DNA of 64,000 bases from Clostridia bacterium. Its GTDB lineage: Bacteria > Bacillota_A > Clostridia > Christensenellales > Aristaeellaceae. The notes beneath the pieces were generated by a model. It did not search any database. It had not been told where the DNA came from and worked only from the letters and a program-made list of their open reading frames with translations. Both the position numbers and the translations under genes were made by a program. The DNA is taken from NCBI GenBank assembly GCA_017525805.1, contig JAFXSH010000078.1, positions 29,441 through 93,440 on the forward strand. The letters are read 5' to 3'. Numbering within the stretch: the first letter of the stretch is position 1; the number at the start of each line of letters is the position of its first letter. Of the stretch, positions 26,298-36,603 are shown piece after piece.

Positions 26298-27059
26298 ATG
26301 GATGATGAACTGCAAAAGGCCAGCATGTGGAAACGCATCTCCGCCTTTTTGTTTGATGTTATTATGTTGGGCATCGTGGCGGTGCTGATCGGCTGGGGCC
26401 TGTCCGCCGTGACGGGGTATGACAATTACAGCCGCATGGTGACGGACAGCTACGCGCGATACGGCGAGGAATACGGCGTCGATCTGCGTCTGACCCAAAC
26501 GGAATACGAAGCCCTGTCCGAGGAGGAAGCCCGGAGGGTGGACGCGGGCTTTGCCGCCCTGAACGCCGATACCGCCGCCCTGCGCGCCAACCAGATGATG
26601 CTCCAATTATCCATATTGATCATTTCCCTGGGCTTCTTTTTCGCCTATCTGATCTGGGAATTCCTGCTGCCCCTGAAATTGGGCACAGGGCAAACCTTGG
26701 GCAAAAAAATCTTCGGCGTGGGCCTCATGAAAACCGACGGGGTGAAAGTAAACGGCGTTACCCTGTTCGTACGGGCCATCCTTGGCAAATACACCATCGA
26801 AACCATGATCCCCGTGCTGATCATCCTGATGATCTACTGGGGCACCATCGGCGTGGTGGGCCCGGCGGTGCTTTTCCTGATCCTGCTGACGGAAATCATC
26901 GTCATGATCGCCACCAAAACCAATTCCCTGATCCACGATCTGCTGGCGGGCACGGTAGCCATCGACGCGGCCAGCCAGCGCATTTTCGATACGCCGCAGG
27001 AACGGGCCGCCTACAAAGCCAAAATCGCCGCGGAGCTGGCCCAAAAACAGGAATACTGA
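26298..27059 (+). CDS. RDD family membrane protein
   Basis: A 253-residue integral membrane protein with about four helices. The first helix starts with the RDD-type sequence KRISAFLFDVIMLGIVAVLI (Arg and Asp of the name), and a later segment GQTLGKKIFGVGLMKTDG is the usual cytoplasmic RDD loop. LIHDLLAGTVAIDA near residue 215 is also typical. RDD proteins are poorly understood; some are linked to ion transport or sit beside secreted proteins. The ATG follows AAAGGAG. It lies 67 bases before the second sugar ABC operon and may share its transcript. Confidence 0.9.
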   Translation: MDDELQKASMWKRISAFLFDVIMLGIVAVLIGWGLSAVTGYDNYSRMVTDSYARYGEEYGVDLRLTQTEYEALSEEEARRVDAGFAALNADTAALRANQMMLQLSILIISLGFFFAYLIWEFLLPLKLGTGQTLGKKIFGVGLMKTDGVKVNGVTLFVRAILGKYTIETMIPVLIILMIYWGTIGVVGPAVLFLILLTEIIVMIATKTNSLIHDLLAGTVAIDAASQRIFDTPQERAAYKAKIAAELAQKQEY

Positions 27060-27126
27060 ACCAAAGCCGCGTTCCTGAGCGGGAGCGCGCCGCAAGATAC
27101 ATTCGCAAAGGAGGAAGGGGAACCGT

Positions 27127-28230
<1,104 letters not shown>

Positions 28231-28232
28231 GT

Positions 28233-29177
28233 ATGGTAGAAAGCAAACAACAGTGGAAAGCCTGGTTGTACCTGGCCCCCGCCATCGTGCTGCTGCTGAT
28301 CTTCACCGTGTGGCCCATCATCAACACCGTGGCCATGGCGTTCATGGAGGATTACAGCGGCCTGGCGAAAATCGGCGGCGATACGTCTTTCCATTTCGGC
28401 TTCGGCAACTTCGTGAAGGTGGCCCAGAACGCCGAATTCAAGCAGGCGTTGACCAACACCATTTTCCTGTGCCTGATCACCGTGCCGGTGAGCACCGTGC
28501 TGGCCCTGCTCATCGCCGTGGCCCTGCACGCCATCAAACCCTTGCAAAAGGCGTTGCAGACCATCTTCTTCCTGCCCTACGTGACCAACTCCATCGCTAT
28601 CGGCATGGTGTTCGCCGCCATGTTCAACGTGATCGGCAGCGTGGGCACCCGCCGTCCCCTCATCAGCAGCTACGGCATCGTGAACGACATCATCCGCTTC
28701 TTCGGCGGCACCTGGGTGAACTGGATCAACTCCGGTTCCGATTACTGGGCCAACATGTTCGTGCTGATCGTGTACATCGTATGGAACGCCCTGCCCTTCA
28801 AGATTTTGATCCTGCTGGGCGGCCTGACCAGCATCAACAAGCAGTATTATGAAGCCGCCAAGGTGGATTCCACCCCCCGCTGGCGGGTGCTCACCCGGAT
28901 CACCGTGCCCCTGCTCTCCCCCATGCTGGCCTACGTGGTCATTACCGGCTTCATCGCCGGGTTCAAGGAATACACCAGCATCGTGGGTATCTTCGGCGAA
29001 TCCATGGGCCCCGTGCATGAAGCCCACCGGCTGAACACCATGGTGGGGCTGATCTACGATTCCCTGGCCAGCAACAACCAGGGCCGGGCCAGCGCCGCCG
29101 CCCTGATCCTGTTCGGCATCATTCTTGTGGTCACCCTGATCAACCTGTGGGTGAGCAAGAAGCGCGTGCACTACTGA
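28233..29177 (+). CDS. Sugar ABC importer permease (MalF/UgpA type), second operon
   Basis: This 314-residue membrane protein with six predicted helices has the EAA loop QYYEAAKVDSTPRWRVLTRI followed by TVPLLSP. The ATG at 28233 fits the GAGGTG eight bases upstream; a GTG at 28227 lies inside the ATPase gene. Ends in WVSKKRVHY, very like the first operon's permease (SKKSVHY), so the two operons probably arose by duplication. The substrate is unknown. Confidence 0.94.
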   Translation: MVESKQQWKAWLYLAPAIVLLLIFTVWPIINTVAMAFMEDYSGLAKIGGDTSFHFGFGNFVKVAQNAEFKQALTNTIFLCLITVPVSTVLALLIAVALHAIKPLQKALQTIFFLPYVTNSIAIGMVFAAMFNVIGSVGTRRPLISSYGIVNDIIRFFGGTWVNWINSGSDYWANMFVLIVYIVWNALPFKILILLGGLTSINKQYYEAAKVDSTPRWRVLTRITVPLLSPMLAYVVITGFIAGFKEYTSIVGIFGESMGPVHEAHRLNTMVGLIYDSLASNNQGRASAAALILFGIILVVTLINLWVSKKRVHY

Positions 29178-29192
29178 GAAGGAGGGATATGT

Positions 29193-30086
29193 ATGTCGCA
29201 GAATACCATGCAGGTGATGCATGCCCGGGATATGCAGAAAACCTCCGGCAGGCAGAAGATCCTGAAAGTGCTGGGCCAATTCGGCATTTACCTGTTCCTG
29301 ATCGTCATGGCCGCCATCGTGCTCTTCCCCTTCTACTGGATGATCATTTCTTCCCTGAAATCCCTGGCTGAATACCGTTTGAGCCCGCCCACCTTCTGGC
29401 CCATGCAGGTATTGATCTCCAACTACGCCGACGCCTTTACCACCGCCAGCCTCGGCGTGCTGTTCAAGAACACCATGATCGTGGGCATCATTTCCACCCT
29501 GCTTTCCCTGGTGATCACCGTGTTCACGGCCTTTGCCTTCGCGCGCCTGGAATTCAAGGGCAAGGAGCTGCTCTTCGCCGCCCTGCTGGCCACCATGATG
29601 ATCCCCGGCGAGCTCTTCACCATCACCAACTTTGCCACCGTCACCAATTTGGGCTGGCGCAACACCTACACCGTGCTGATCGTGCCCTTCCTGGTGAGCG
29701 TGTTCTACATCTACCTCCTGCGGCAGAACTTCCTGCAAATTCCCAATGAGCTGTACCTTGCCGCCAAGGTGGACGGCACCAGCGACCTGAAATACCTGTG
29801 GAAGGTCATGGTGCCCCTCTCTCTGCCCACGCTCATTTCCATTACCATCCTCAAGATGATGGGCGCGTGGAACAGTTACATCTGGCCCCGCCTGGTCGCC
29901 AACGACGAGGCCCACCGCCTGATCACCAACGGTCTGCGCAATGCCTTCACCGATACCACCGGCGACGTGAATTATCCCGTGCAGATGGCCGCCGTGGCTC
30001 TGGTCAGCGCTCCCCTGTTCCTGGTGTTCGTGTTCCTGCGCAAGTACATCATGTCCGGTGTCAGCAGGAGCGGCATCAAGGGATGA
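29193..30086 (+). CDS. Sugar ABC importer permease (MalG/UgpE type), second operon
   Basis: The 297-residue partner channel subunit has six predicted helices and the EAA loop ELYLAAKVDGTSDLKYLWKV with MVPLSLP. The ATG is preceded by AGAAGGAGG. The C-terminus MSGVSRSGIKG mirrors that of the first operon's MalG-type subunit. It is followed directly by a 16-base-pair hairpin and a dispersed palindrome before the binding-protein gene, an unusual 250-base gap within the operon. Confidence 0.94.
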   Translation: MSQNTMQVMHARDMQKTSGRQKILKVLGQFGIYLFLIVMAAIVLFPFYWMIISSLKSLAEYRLSPPTFWPMQVLISNYADAFTTASLGVLFKNTMIVGIISTLLSLVITVFTAFAFARLEFKGKELLFAALLATMMIPGELFTITNFATVTNLGWRNTYTVLIVPFLVSVFYIYLLRQNFLQIPNELYLAAKVDGTSDLKYLWKVMVPLSLPTLISITILKMMGAWNSYIWPRLVANDEAHRLITNGLRNAFTDTTGDVNYPVQMAAVALVSAPLFLVFVFLRKYIMSGVSRSGIKG

Positions 30087-30125
30087 ACCGCCGATTGCCG
30101 CCAGTGGCGGCAACAAATCGGCGGT
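30087..30125 (+). other. Post-permease mRNA hairpin
   Basis: Right after the permease stop: ACCGCCGATT GCCGCC, AGT, GGCGGC (ACA) AATCGGCGGT, a 16-base-pair stem with a small bulge and no T-run. A second hairpin, CTGCCC/GGGCAG, is at 30149-30165. Such stems often protect the upstream mRNA or set the ratio of binding protein to permease; that role is inference. Confidence 0.65.
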
Positions 30126-30193
30126 GAAATCAGCCGAAACAAGCGATCTGCCCATGAAGGGCAGTCGCGCCGATTGAGGCTGCGGGGGGTATG

Positions 30194-30255
30194 CTGGGGG
30201 AAACCGCTCTTTGGAAGCCAAAGAGCGGTTTCCCCCAGACCCCCTTCCGAGAAAA
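30194..30255 (+). repeat. Dispersed palindrome, copy 4
   Basis: Arms CTGGGGGAAACCGCTCTTTGG and CCAAAGAGCGGTTTCCCCCAG are a perfect 21-base pair around AAG. The directional tail ACCCCCTTCCGAGAAAAC follows on the right. It lies between the permease and binding-protein genes of the second sugar operon. Confidence 0.92.
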
Positions 30256-30271
30256 CTGCTCTTTGCTTTGG

Positions 30272-30301
30272 TTATCTGGCCTTGTGCCTGTAACATATAC
30301 T
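30272..30301 (+). promoter_or_regulatory. Possible extra promoter for the binding-protein gene
   Basis: TATACT at 30296-30301 with a weak TTATCT 18 bases upstream, about 36 bases before the start codon. It would let the binding protein be made in excess. Confidence 0.35.
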
Positions 30302-30337
30302 ACCCATTCAACCAACAAGGAAGGAAGGAAAACCAAG

Positions 30338-31720
30338 ATGAAAAAAATCGTCTCTCTGCTCCTGCTTCTCGTCATGCTGCTGAGCGTGTGCGGCTTCGCC
30401 ACCGCCGAAACCGCTCCCGCTTATGACGGCAGCGACGTGACCATCACCTTCTACCACACCATGGGCAGCAACCTGACCACCGTGCTGGACGCCTACATCG
30501 AAGAATTCAACAAGCTCTATCCCAACATTCACGTGCAGTACACCGCCGTAGGCAGCTATGACGACGTGCGCGACCAGGTATCCACCGAAATCACTGTGGG
30601 CACCCAGCCCAACATCGCTTACTGCTACCCGGACCACGTGGCCCTGTACAACCTGGCCAAGGCCGTGCAGACCCTGGATAAGTACATCGACAGCGAAGCG
30701 GTTGTCACCCGCACCGACGGCACCACCGAAATCCTGGGCCTGACCGCCGAGCAGAAAGCCGACTTCATCGAGGGTTACTACAACGAAGGTATGGAATACG
30801 GCGACGGCAAAATGTATACCATGCCGCTCTCCAAGTCCACCGAAGTGCTCTACTATAACAAGACCTTCTTCGACGCCAACGGCATTTCCGTGCCCACCAC
30901 CTGGGACGAACTGGAAGCCGTCTGCGCCAAGATCGTGGAAATCGATCCCATGAGCATCCCGCTGGGCTATGACAGCGAGGCCAACTGGTTCATCACCATG
31001 ACCGAGCAGCTGGGCACCCCCTACACCAGCGCCACCGAACCCCACTTCCTGTTCAACACCCCCGAAAACCAGGCGTTCATCAAGCAGTTCCGCGAATGGT
31101 ATCAGGAAGGCTACCTGACCACCCAGAAGCTGTACGGCGCTTACACCTCCGGCCTGTTCACCTCTACCAGCGAAATCAAGAGCTACATGAGCATCGGCTC
31201 CTCCGCCGGCGCCACCTATCAGCGCCCCGCCAAGGACGCGGACGGCAACTATCCCTTTGAAGTGGGCATCGCCACCATTCCCCAGGCCAATCCCGACAAC
31301 CGCAAGGTCATTTCCCAGGGTCCCTCCCTGTGCATCTTCAAGAAGGCCAACGAGCAGGAAGTGATCGCCTCCTGGCTGTTCGTCAAGTTCCTCACCACCA
31401 ACGTGGAATTCCAGGCGGAGTTTTCGATGGCCTCCGGCTATGTGCCCGTGATCAAGTCCGTGGCTGAAAACGAAGTGTACGCCGACTTCCTGGCCAAGGC
31501 CGACGGCGGCAACTACGTATCCGCCCTCTCCGCCAAGGTCTGCCTGGAGCAGCAGGACGCTTACTACACCTCTCCCGCGTTCAACGGCTCCTCCACCGCC
31601 CGTGACGAAGTGGCCGCTCTGCTGCCCGCCTGCCTCACCGTGCCCGACGGCGCGGACGTGGACGCCGAAATCGCCAACCTCTTCCAGAAAGCCATTGACG
31701 CCTGCGAATACAGCCTGTAA
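30338..31720 (+). CDS. Sugar ABC importer substrate-binding protein, second operon
   Basis: A 460-residue secreted binding protein. The N-terminus is a signal peptide (SLLLLLVMLLSVCGFATAET). It has LSVC, which is a poor lipobox because of Val at -1, so cleavage after ATA by signal peptidase I is as likely. The body has the family-1 pattern: YPNIHVQYTAVG, NIAYCYPDHVALY, MPLSKSTEVLYYNKTFFD, and FNGSSTARDEVAALLPACL. The ATG at 30338 is preceded by AAGGAAGGAAG. An in-frame upstream extension to 30191 runs through the palindrome and is rejected. No basic membrane tail is present, unlike the first operon's binding protein. Confidence 0.94.
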   Translation: MKKIVSLLLLLVMLLSVCGFATAETAPAYDGSDVTITFYHTMGSNLTTVLDAYIEEFNKLYPNIHVQYTAVGSYDDVRDQVSTEITVGTQPNIAYCYPDHVALYNLAKAVQTLDKYIDSEAVVTRTDGTTEILGLTAEQKADFIEGYYNEGMEYGDGKMYTMPLSKSTEVLYYNKTFFDANGISVPTTWDELEAVCAKIVEIDPMSIPLGYDSEANWFITMTEQLGTPYTSATEPHFLFNTPENQAFIKQFREWYQEGYLTTQKLYGAYTSGLFTSTSEIKSYMSIGSSAGATYQRPAKDADGNYPFEVGIATIPQANPDNRKVISQGPSLCIFKKANEQEVIASWLFVKFLTTNVEFQAEFSMASGYVPVIKSVAENEVYADFLAKADGGNYVSALSAKVCLEQQDAYYTSPAFNGSSTARDEVAALLPACLTVPDGADVDAEIANLFQKAIDACEYSL

Positions 31721-31742
31721 TACGATTTGAAAGGAGAACGCC

Positions 31743-33068
31743 ATGAAAACAATTCTTCGTTGCATGGCCCTCCTGGCAGTTTCCGTCCTGCTGGCGGTTA
31801 CCCCGCGCGTTCCGGCATGGAGCGAAGAAACGTTCGTTGACTACGCTTCCCAGGTCCGCTTGGATACGCGCGCTGAAACCCTCCAGCAGGAGGTTACGGT
31901 GCATGTCTTTGTGGACGGCGATACCACGCATTTCAACGTGCCGAAAAGCGTAAACCCCGAAGGCGTGCTGAAAGCCCGCTATATCGCCATCAATACCCCG
32001 GAATCCACCGGACGGATCGAGGAATGGGGTAAAAAAGCCTCCGCCTTCACCAAGGAAAAGCTGCAAAGTGCCGATTCGATCATCATCGAATCGGACACCG
32101 CCGACTGGAACCTGGATTCCACCTCCACAAGAGATCTGGTGTGGGTCTGGTACCGTCCGCAAGGAGAAAACCAATACCGCAATCTGAACATTGAACTGCT
32201 GCAAAATGGCCTGGCGATCGCCAATTCCGCCGCCCAGAACCGCTACGGCGAAACATGCGTGGCAGCCATCGCCCAGGCCAGGGCCTGGAAGCTGAACATC
32301 TATTCCGGCCAGAAGGACCCGGATTTCTTCTATGGCGACGCCATCGAGCTGACCATTCGGGAGCTGCGGCTGCATCCGGAGGAATACAACGGCAAGAAGG
32401 TCGCATTCTCCGGCGTCGTAACCCTGGACCACACCAACACCGTGCTTGTGGAGGATTACGACGAGGAAACGGGCCTGTACTTCGGTATTCCCGCTTACTA
32501 CGGCTTCAACATGAGCGGCGGCGGGCTGGAGGTGCTCACCCCGGGGAACCTGGTGCGCATCGTGGGCATCATGCAGTATTACGAGGCCGGCCAGGCCTGG
32601 CAGATTTCCGGCATGAACTACCGCATGATGAAGCCCAAGGATCCCGGCAATATCCAGATCATCAGCCAGGGGCACGCCCCCGCCTGGAAGGAAACCGACC
32701 CGGAAAGCTTCTGGGAATCTGTTGCCCTGGATACGGAAAACGGCCCGGAAGTCTACGATTTCGCTTATCTGGCGCTGGGCACTTCGGTATCCATGACGGC
32801 GAAAGCGGAAATGGTGGACAGCGTATCCTCCGAGCTGATTTGCCTTGAATGCTCAGACTGCGGACCGGACAGCGTGAAGGTATGCGCGCCGCCCCTTTAC
32901 GACGAAACGGGCCGCGCGCTAACTGCCGAAGACTTTTGCGTAACAGTGGATGAGGAGCGCGGCGTCACGTCCGCCCGGCTGATCCAGGTACACGGCATCG
33001 TGGATTACTATGACGGCGAATACTATATTCGCGTTTACACTCAGGACGGGATCACCTTCCTGGATTAA
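31743..33068 (+). CDS. Secreted staphylococcal-nuclease-like protein with OB-fold extension
   Basis: A 441-residue exported protein with a signal peptide at 1-29. Residues about 45-200 match the staphylococcal nuclease fold: VDGDTTHF, ARYIAINTPES (Arg and Glu of the active site, but Asn in place of the usual Asp of DTPE), KKASAFTKEKL, and TRDLVWVWY, which supplies the second Arg. This family cleaves DNA or RNA with Ca; the Asp-to-Asn change at a Ca ligand may alter activity. Residues about 205-300 (KKVAFSGVVTLDHTNTVLVE) look like an OB-fold and the rest is unrecognised. It starts 22 bases after the binding-protein gene with AAGGAG upstream. Confidence 0.82.
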   Translation: MKTILRCMALLAVSVLLAVTPRVPAWSEETFVDYASQVRLDTRAETLQQEVTVHVFVDGDTTHFNVPKSVNPEGVLKARYIAINTPESTGRIEEWGKKASAFTKEKLQSADSIIIESDTADWNLDSTSTRDLVWVWYRPQGENQYRNLNIELLQNGLAIANSAAQNRYGETCVAAIAQARAWKLNIYSGQKDPDFFYGDAIELTIRELRLHPEEYNGKKVAFSGVVTLDHTNTVLVEDYDEETGLYFGIPAYYGFNMSGGGLEVLTPGNLVRIVGIMQYYEAGQAWQISGMNYRMMKPKDPGNIQIISQGHAPAWKETDPESFWESVALDTENGPEVYDFAYLALGTSVSMTAKAEMVDSVSSELICLECSDCGPDSVKVCAPPLYDETGRALTAEDFCVTVDEERGVTSARLIQVHGIVDYYDGEYYIRVYTQDGITFLD

Positions 33069-33088
33069 TCGACAAAGGAGAAATAGCC

Positions 33089-34468
33089 ATGAAAAAAATC
33101 ATTGCCCTGCTGCTGGCCCTGTGCATGGTGCTCAGCGCCTGCGTTGCTCTTGCGGACGAAACCGAGGGCCTCAAGGACGCCCGCAGCTACATTAACCTCA
33201 TGTACAAGAAAAAGCCCGCCTCCACCCCCAAGGACTATGAACTGATCGGCTCCGTTCCCGGCGACAGCGAAACCTACACCGTGGAATGGTCCACCGATTC
33301 CGATACCATCGCCATTACCCGGCTGGACAGCGGCATGGTGAAGATCGACGTGGACGAAAACAACCCCAAGGTGGTGGAATACAAGCTCACCGCCACCGTC
33401 AAGGACGCCGCTGGCAACGAAACCTCCATTTCCTTTGACCGCTTCGTGCCCGCCGCCATCAATCTGGACATCATGACGGAAGAAGAGATCGTGGAAACGG
33501 CCTACGGTTTGGACGACGGCGCCGCGCTGCCCACTGCCACCGTACTGACCGGCACCATCGTAGCCATCCCCTCCGCGTACAGCGAGCAGTATGATAACAT
33601 CACCGTGAACATTCAGGTGGGTGATCTGGCTGATAAGCCCATCCAGTGCTACCGCCTCATGGGCGGCTCCTCCCTCCAGGTGGGCGACGAAATCACCGTG
33701 CTCGGCACCATCAAGAACTACAAGGGCACCATCGAATTCGACAAGGGCTGCTATACGATCGAACCCGAATACGCCCAGAGCGCCCGGGTGGTCCTGTTCG
33801 CCTACAGCCTGGAAGACGGCGCGGCCCTGAGCCATGAATCCACCGTCACCGGCGTGATCTCCGCCATTCCTTCCGCTTACAGCGCCGATTACGGCAATAT
33901 CACCGTGAATATCGACGTGCCCGGTCTGGCCGGCGGCGACTACACCGTGCAGTGCTACCGCCTGACGGGCGGCGAAGACCTGGCCGAGGGCGATGAAATC
34001 ACTGTGACCGGCACCATCAAGAACTACAAGGGCACCATCGAATTCGACAAGGGCTGCACCTATGTGAAGGGCGCTCCCGCTGCGGAGGAAGAAGCCGTGC
34101 TGGGAGAACTGGAAGCCCTGCTGAACGGTGAAGGCGGCGATGACTTTGGCTCCATCCTGAACAGCCTCCTGGGCCTGCTTGGCACGGAAGAAGGCGCCGG
34201 TGAAAGTGCCGGTGCGGAAGATATCCTGGGCGGTCTGTCCGGCCTGTTCGGCGGCGATGAATCCGGCGAAGGCGGCGGTTTCCTCGACAGCCTGTCCGGC
34301 CTGTTTGGCGGCGATGAATCCGGCGAAGGCGGCGACATCATGGGCCTTCTGTCCGGCCTGTTCGGCGATACGGCCGGCGGCGAACGCTCCGGGGAAGAAC
34401 AGCAAATGACCGAAGAAGACTGGGACGCGCTGATCAATGAGCTTTTAGGTCTGTTCACCCAGGAATAA
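33089..34468 (+). CDS. Exported protein with duplicated OB-like domain and Gly-rich tail
   Basis: A 459-residue protein. The signal region ends in LSAC (canonical lipobox), although ALADE just after could be a signal peptidase I site. Residues about 20-130 hold an Ig-like strand domain. Two repeats of about 85 residues follow, each with IPSAYS, NITVN, QCYRL and the shared GTIKNYKGTIEFDKGC, near residues 150-230 and 240-325; they resemble OB-folds like the one in the upstream nuclease-like protein. The tail from about residue 340 is low-complexity with repeated SGLFGGDESGEGG units. It starts 20 bases after the nuclease-like gene. Function is unknown. Confidence 0.8.
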   Translation: MKKIIALLLALCMVLSACVALADETEGLKDARSYINLMYKKKPASTPKDYELIGSVPGDSETYTVEWSTDSDTIAITRLDSGMVKIDVDENNPKVVEYKLTATVKDAAGNETSISFDRFVPAAINLDIMTEEEIVETAYGLDDGAALPTATVLTGTIVAIPSAYSEQYDNITVNIQVGDLADKPIQCYRLMGGSSLQVGDEITVLGTIKNYKGTIEFDKGCYTIEPEYAQSARVVLFAYSLEDGAALSHESTVTGVISAIPSAYSADYGNITVNIDVPGLAGGDYTVQCYRLTGGEDLAEGDEITVTGTIKNYKGTIEFDKGCTYVKGAPAAEEEAVLGELEALLNGEGGDDFGSILNSLLGLLGTEEGAGESAGAEDILGGLSGLFGGDESGEGGGFLDSLSGLFGGDESGEGGDIMGLLSGLFGDTAGGERSGEEQQMTEEDWDALINELLGLFTQE

Positions 34469-34483
34469 TTTCCCTGCTTAACG

Positions 34484-34513
34484 AAAAAGGACCGCATCAC
34501 GCGGTCCTTTTTC
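34484..34513. terminator. Bidirectional intrinsic terminator
   Basis: AAAAAGGACCGC, ATCAC, GCGGTCCTTTTT. It serves the second ABC operon (plus) and the converging DUF4003-like gene (minus). Confidence 0.92.
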
Positions 34514-34528
34514 AGTTTTGAAAAATGA

Positions 34529-35512
34529 TCAATGGCTGCTGGAGGCGGCAGCGGAAGCTGTGGTACTCGCCATCACGGCGATCATAGCCATTTGCTGGGC
34601 GATGATCATGGCCAGGGTGCCCGCCATGGCGGCTGTGTCCACCTGCTCCCTCCGGGCGTACTGATCAGACACGATCATGGCCGCGTGCATGGCGCGGACG
34701 CCCTTGCCGGGGCCGAAGAAGCCGTAGCCCTTCTGCGTGGACAGGAATTCGTCCACTTCGCAAATTTCAGCCGTGACCGCGGGCAGCTCCACATCCATCA
34801 CCGCCAATGCCGCCAGGGTGGCCAATTCGTAATATTTGCCATACTTCACGTCCGCGTTCCGCAGCGCTTCGTACAGGGAAATCACCCGCTCCACCTTTTC
34901 CGCTGGCGTGCCGGAAGCCATGGCCAGCACATGGGAGGCCGTCTGCACGCTGTCGCCAATGGAGAACTTGGCCTTTAATCCCTCATAGCAGGCTTCCATA
35001 TCCTCGATCAGCGCGTCGTCCGTTTTTTCGGAAAAGGCCATCATCACGGCGAATACGCTGTCCTCAGAGGACGTGAGGAAGGGATGCTCCTTCTTCATCC
35101 GCTGATAGATGGTTTTGCCCCGGCCCGCCTTTTCCTCCACCTGGTACGTATCGGCGATATCCGTCAGCAAAAAGGCCACCAGCGCCAAATATTCCGAGCC
35201 CCAGAAGTCCCGCTTCAAAATCTGATAATTCTCCAGCGCCTGGCTCATCTTTTCCTCCGGCCGTTCCCCCGCCGCCAGCATAGCGGTCAGGGCGGGCCGC
35301 AGATTGCCACGGAAGTTGGAAAGGATACCGGTCTGGTTTTTGATGATTTCCTTGCATTTCTGGAGCCTGTCCATATCCATTGTCATGCCCCGCGCGCAGA
35401 AGATATTGGCGCACAGTGGATGTACGGCGTCCGAATCCCACTTAAACGCTTGTCGGGCGATATCCCGGTTGTTGATGAACAGTTCGCACAGGCTCTGCAG
35501 TTCCGCTTTCAT
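34529..35512 (-). CDS. DUF4003-like protein
   Basis: A 327-residue, mostly helical cytoplasmic protein. The pattern (LCELFINNRDIARQAFKWD at the start, ILSNFRGNLRPALTAML near residue 70, LALVAFLLTDIADT near 110, RMKKEHPFLTSSEDSVFAVMMA near 140, EICEVDEFLSTQKGYGFFGPGK near 250) fits the DUF4003 family as I remember it; its function is unknown. The tail is rich in Ala, Met and Ser and weakly hydrophobic. AAGGAGG is best spaced for the ATG at 35512 rather than 35518. It is 104 bases downstream of the phosphoesterase pair and could be in the same minus-strand transcript. Confidence 0.82.
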   Translation of the reverse strand: MKAELQSLCELFINNRDIARQAFKWDSDAVHPLCANIFCARGMTMDMDRLQKCKEIIKNQTGILSNFRGNLRPALTAMLAAGERPEEKMSQALENYQILKRDFWGSEYLALVAFLLTDIADTYQVEEKAGRGKTIYQRMKKEHPFLTSSEDSVFAVMMAFSEKTDDALIEDMEACYEGLKAKFSIGDSVQTASHVLAMASGTPAEKVERVISLYEALRNADVKYGKYYELATLAALAVMDVELPAVTAEICEVDEFLSTQKGYGFFGPGKGVRAMHAAMIVSDQYARREQVDTAAMAGTLAMIIAQQMAMIAVMASTTASAAASSSH

Positions 35513-35616
35513 GGTCATGCCTCCTTGTTCTCGCGATAGTGTCATGATAGCGTATTCAAGAGAAAAAGCCATAGAAAACGGGCAAACGATACATTTTTGC
35601 GCTTCAATTGTCATTT

Positions 35617-36603
35617 CTACAGCCATCCCTGATGGCTTTCCTTGTATTCCTGGGCTTCCTCGTCCGCTTCCCGGATCAGGGCGAGCATTTCTTCCCGGCT
35701 GTACGCGGTGGCCCCGGCGGCGCGGGCGTGGCCGCCGCCGCGATGGCGCTCGGCTACCTGGTTGACAGTCATAAACCGGCTGCGCAGACGCACGCGGGTG
35801 CCCTCCTTGGGATCGTCGCTGTCGATGAAGGCCAGCCAGCACAGGCACCCTTTGATATTTTCCAGGTAGGAAACCACGCTGCTGGCCGTTTCCAGGCTCA
35901 GGCCAAACTGCCGCCGGATGTCCCCGGTGATATGGATGTAAGCCACGCCGTTTTCCGTGCGCTGCATATGCTCGTATACGTAGGCTTTGAATTTTACCGC
36001 CTCGTAGTCCATCAGGTACAGCTGTGCGTACAGCGTTTCCGTATCCACCCCGGCGTCCAGCATCGCCCCCGCCAGGCGCATGCTCTCTCCCGTGATGCTG
36101 CTGAAACGGAAGCGGCCCGAATCTGTCACCATGCCCAAATAAACGCAGGTGGCCGCTTTCACGGTCAGCACCCATTGATCACGGAAGGAAACATACAGGT
36201 CTGCTATCATCTCACACGCGGAGGACCTGTCCTCCTCCACCCAGTTCAAATCGCCGTATGGGTCCACAGCGATGTGATGATCAATTTTGATCACTTCCCG
36301 GCACAGGGCATATTTTTGATTGGATATCCTGCTCCTGTCGGACGTATCCACCACGATCGCCAGGGCCTCCCGATAGATTTCATCGGGTACAGGGCCGTCG
36401 TCGTCCCCTAAGAACGCCAGATAATCCGAATGCTGACCGTCCACCAATAAAACTTCCTTGTCCGGAAAGGTGGCTTTCAGCATTTCTTTCAATCCCTTGC
36501 TGGCCCCCATGCAGTCTCCGTCCATGCGGATATGGCGGAACAGCATAATCCTTTTGTATTCCTTGATTTTTTCCAGGATCGCACGCTTGATCATTTCGTT
36601 CAT
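35617..36603 (-). CDS. DHH-family phosphoesterase (NrnA-like), second of a tandem pair
   Basis: A 328-residue cytoplasmic phosphoesterase. It has a DHH domain with RHIRMDGDCMGASKGLK near residue 23, VDTSDRSRI, the DHH motif in KIDHHIAVDPYGD, and a C-terminal DHHA1 domain ending RHRGGGHARAAGATA. Relatives (NrnA) degrade short oligoribonucleotides and 3'-phosphoadenosine 5'-phosphate with Mn. Here the first motif reads MDGDCMGAS where family members usually have PDGDAxGS. It overlaps the upstream paralog by four bases (ATGA), so they are translated together. Confidence 0.9.
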   Translation of the reverse strand: MNEMIKRAILEKIKEYKRIMLFRHIRMDGDCMGASKGLKEMLKATFPDKEVLLVDGQHSDYLAFLGDDDGPVPDEIYREALAIVVDTSDRSRISNQKYALCREVIKIDHHIAVDPYGDLNWVEEDRSSACEMIADLYVSFRDQWVLTVKAATCVYLGMVTDSGRFRFSSITGESMRLAGAMLDAGVDTETLYAQLYLMDYEAVKFKAYVYEHMQRTENGVAYIHITGDIRRQFGLSLETASSVVSYLENIKGCLCWLAFIDSDDPKEGTRVRLRSRFMTVNQVAERHRGGGHARAAGATAYSREEMLALIREADEEAQEYKESHQGWL

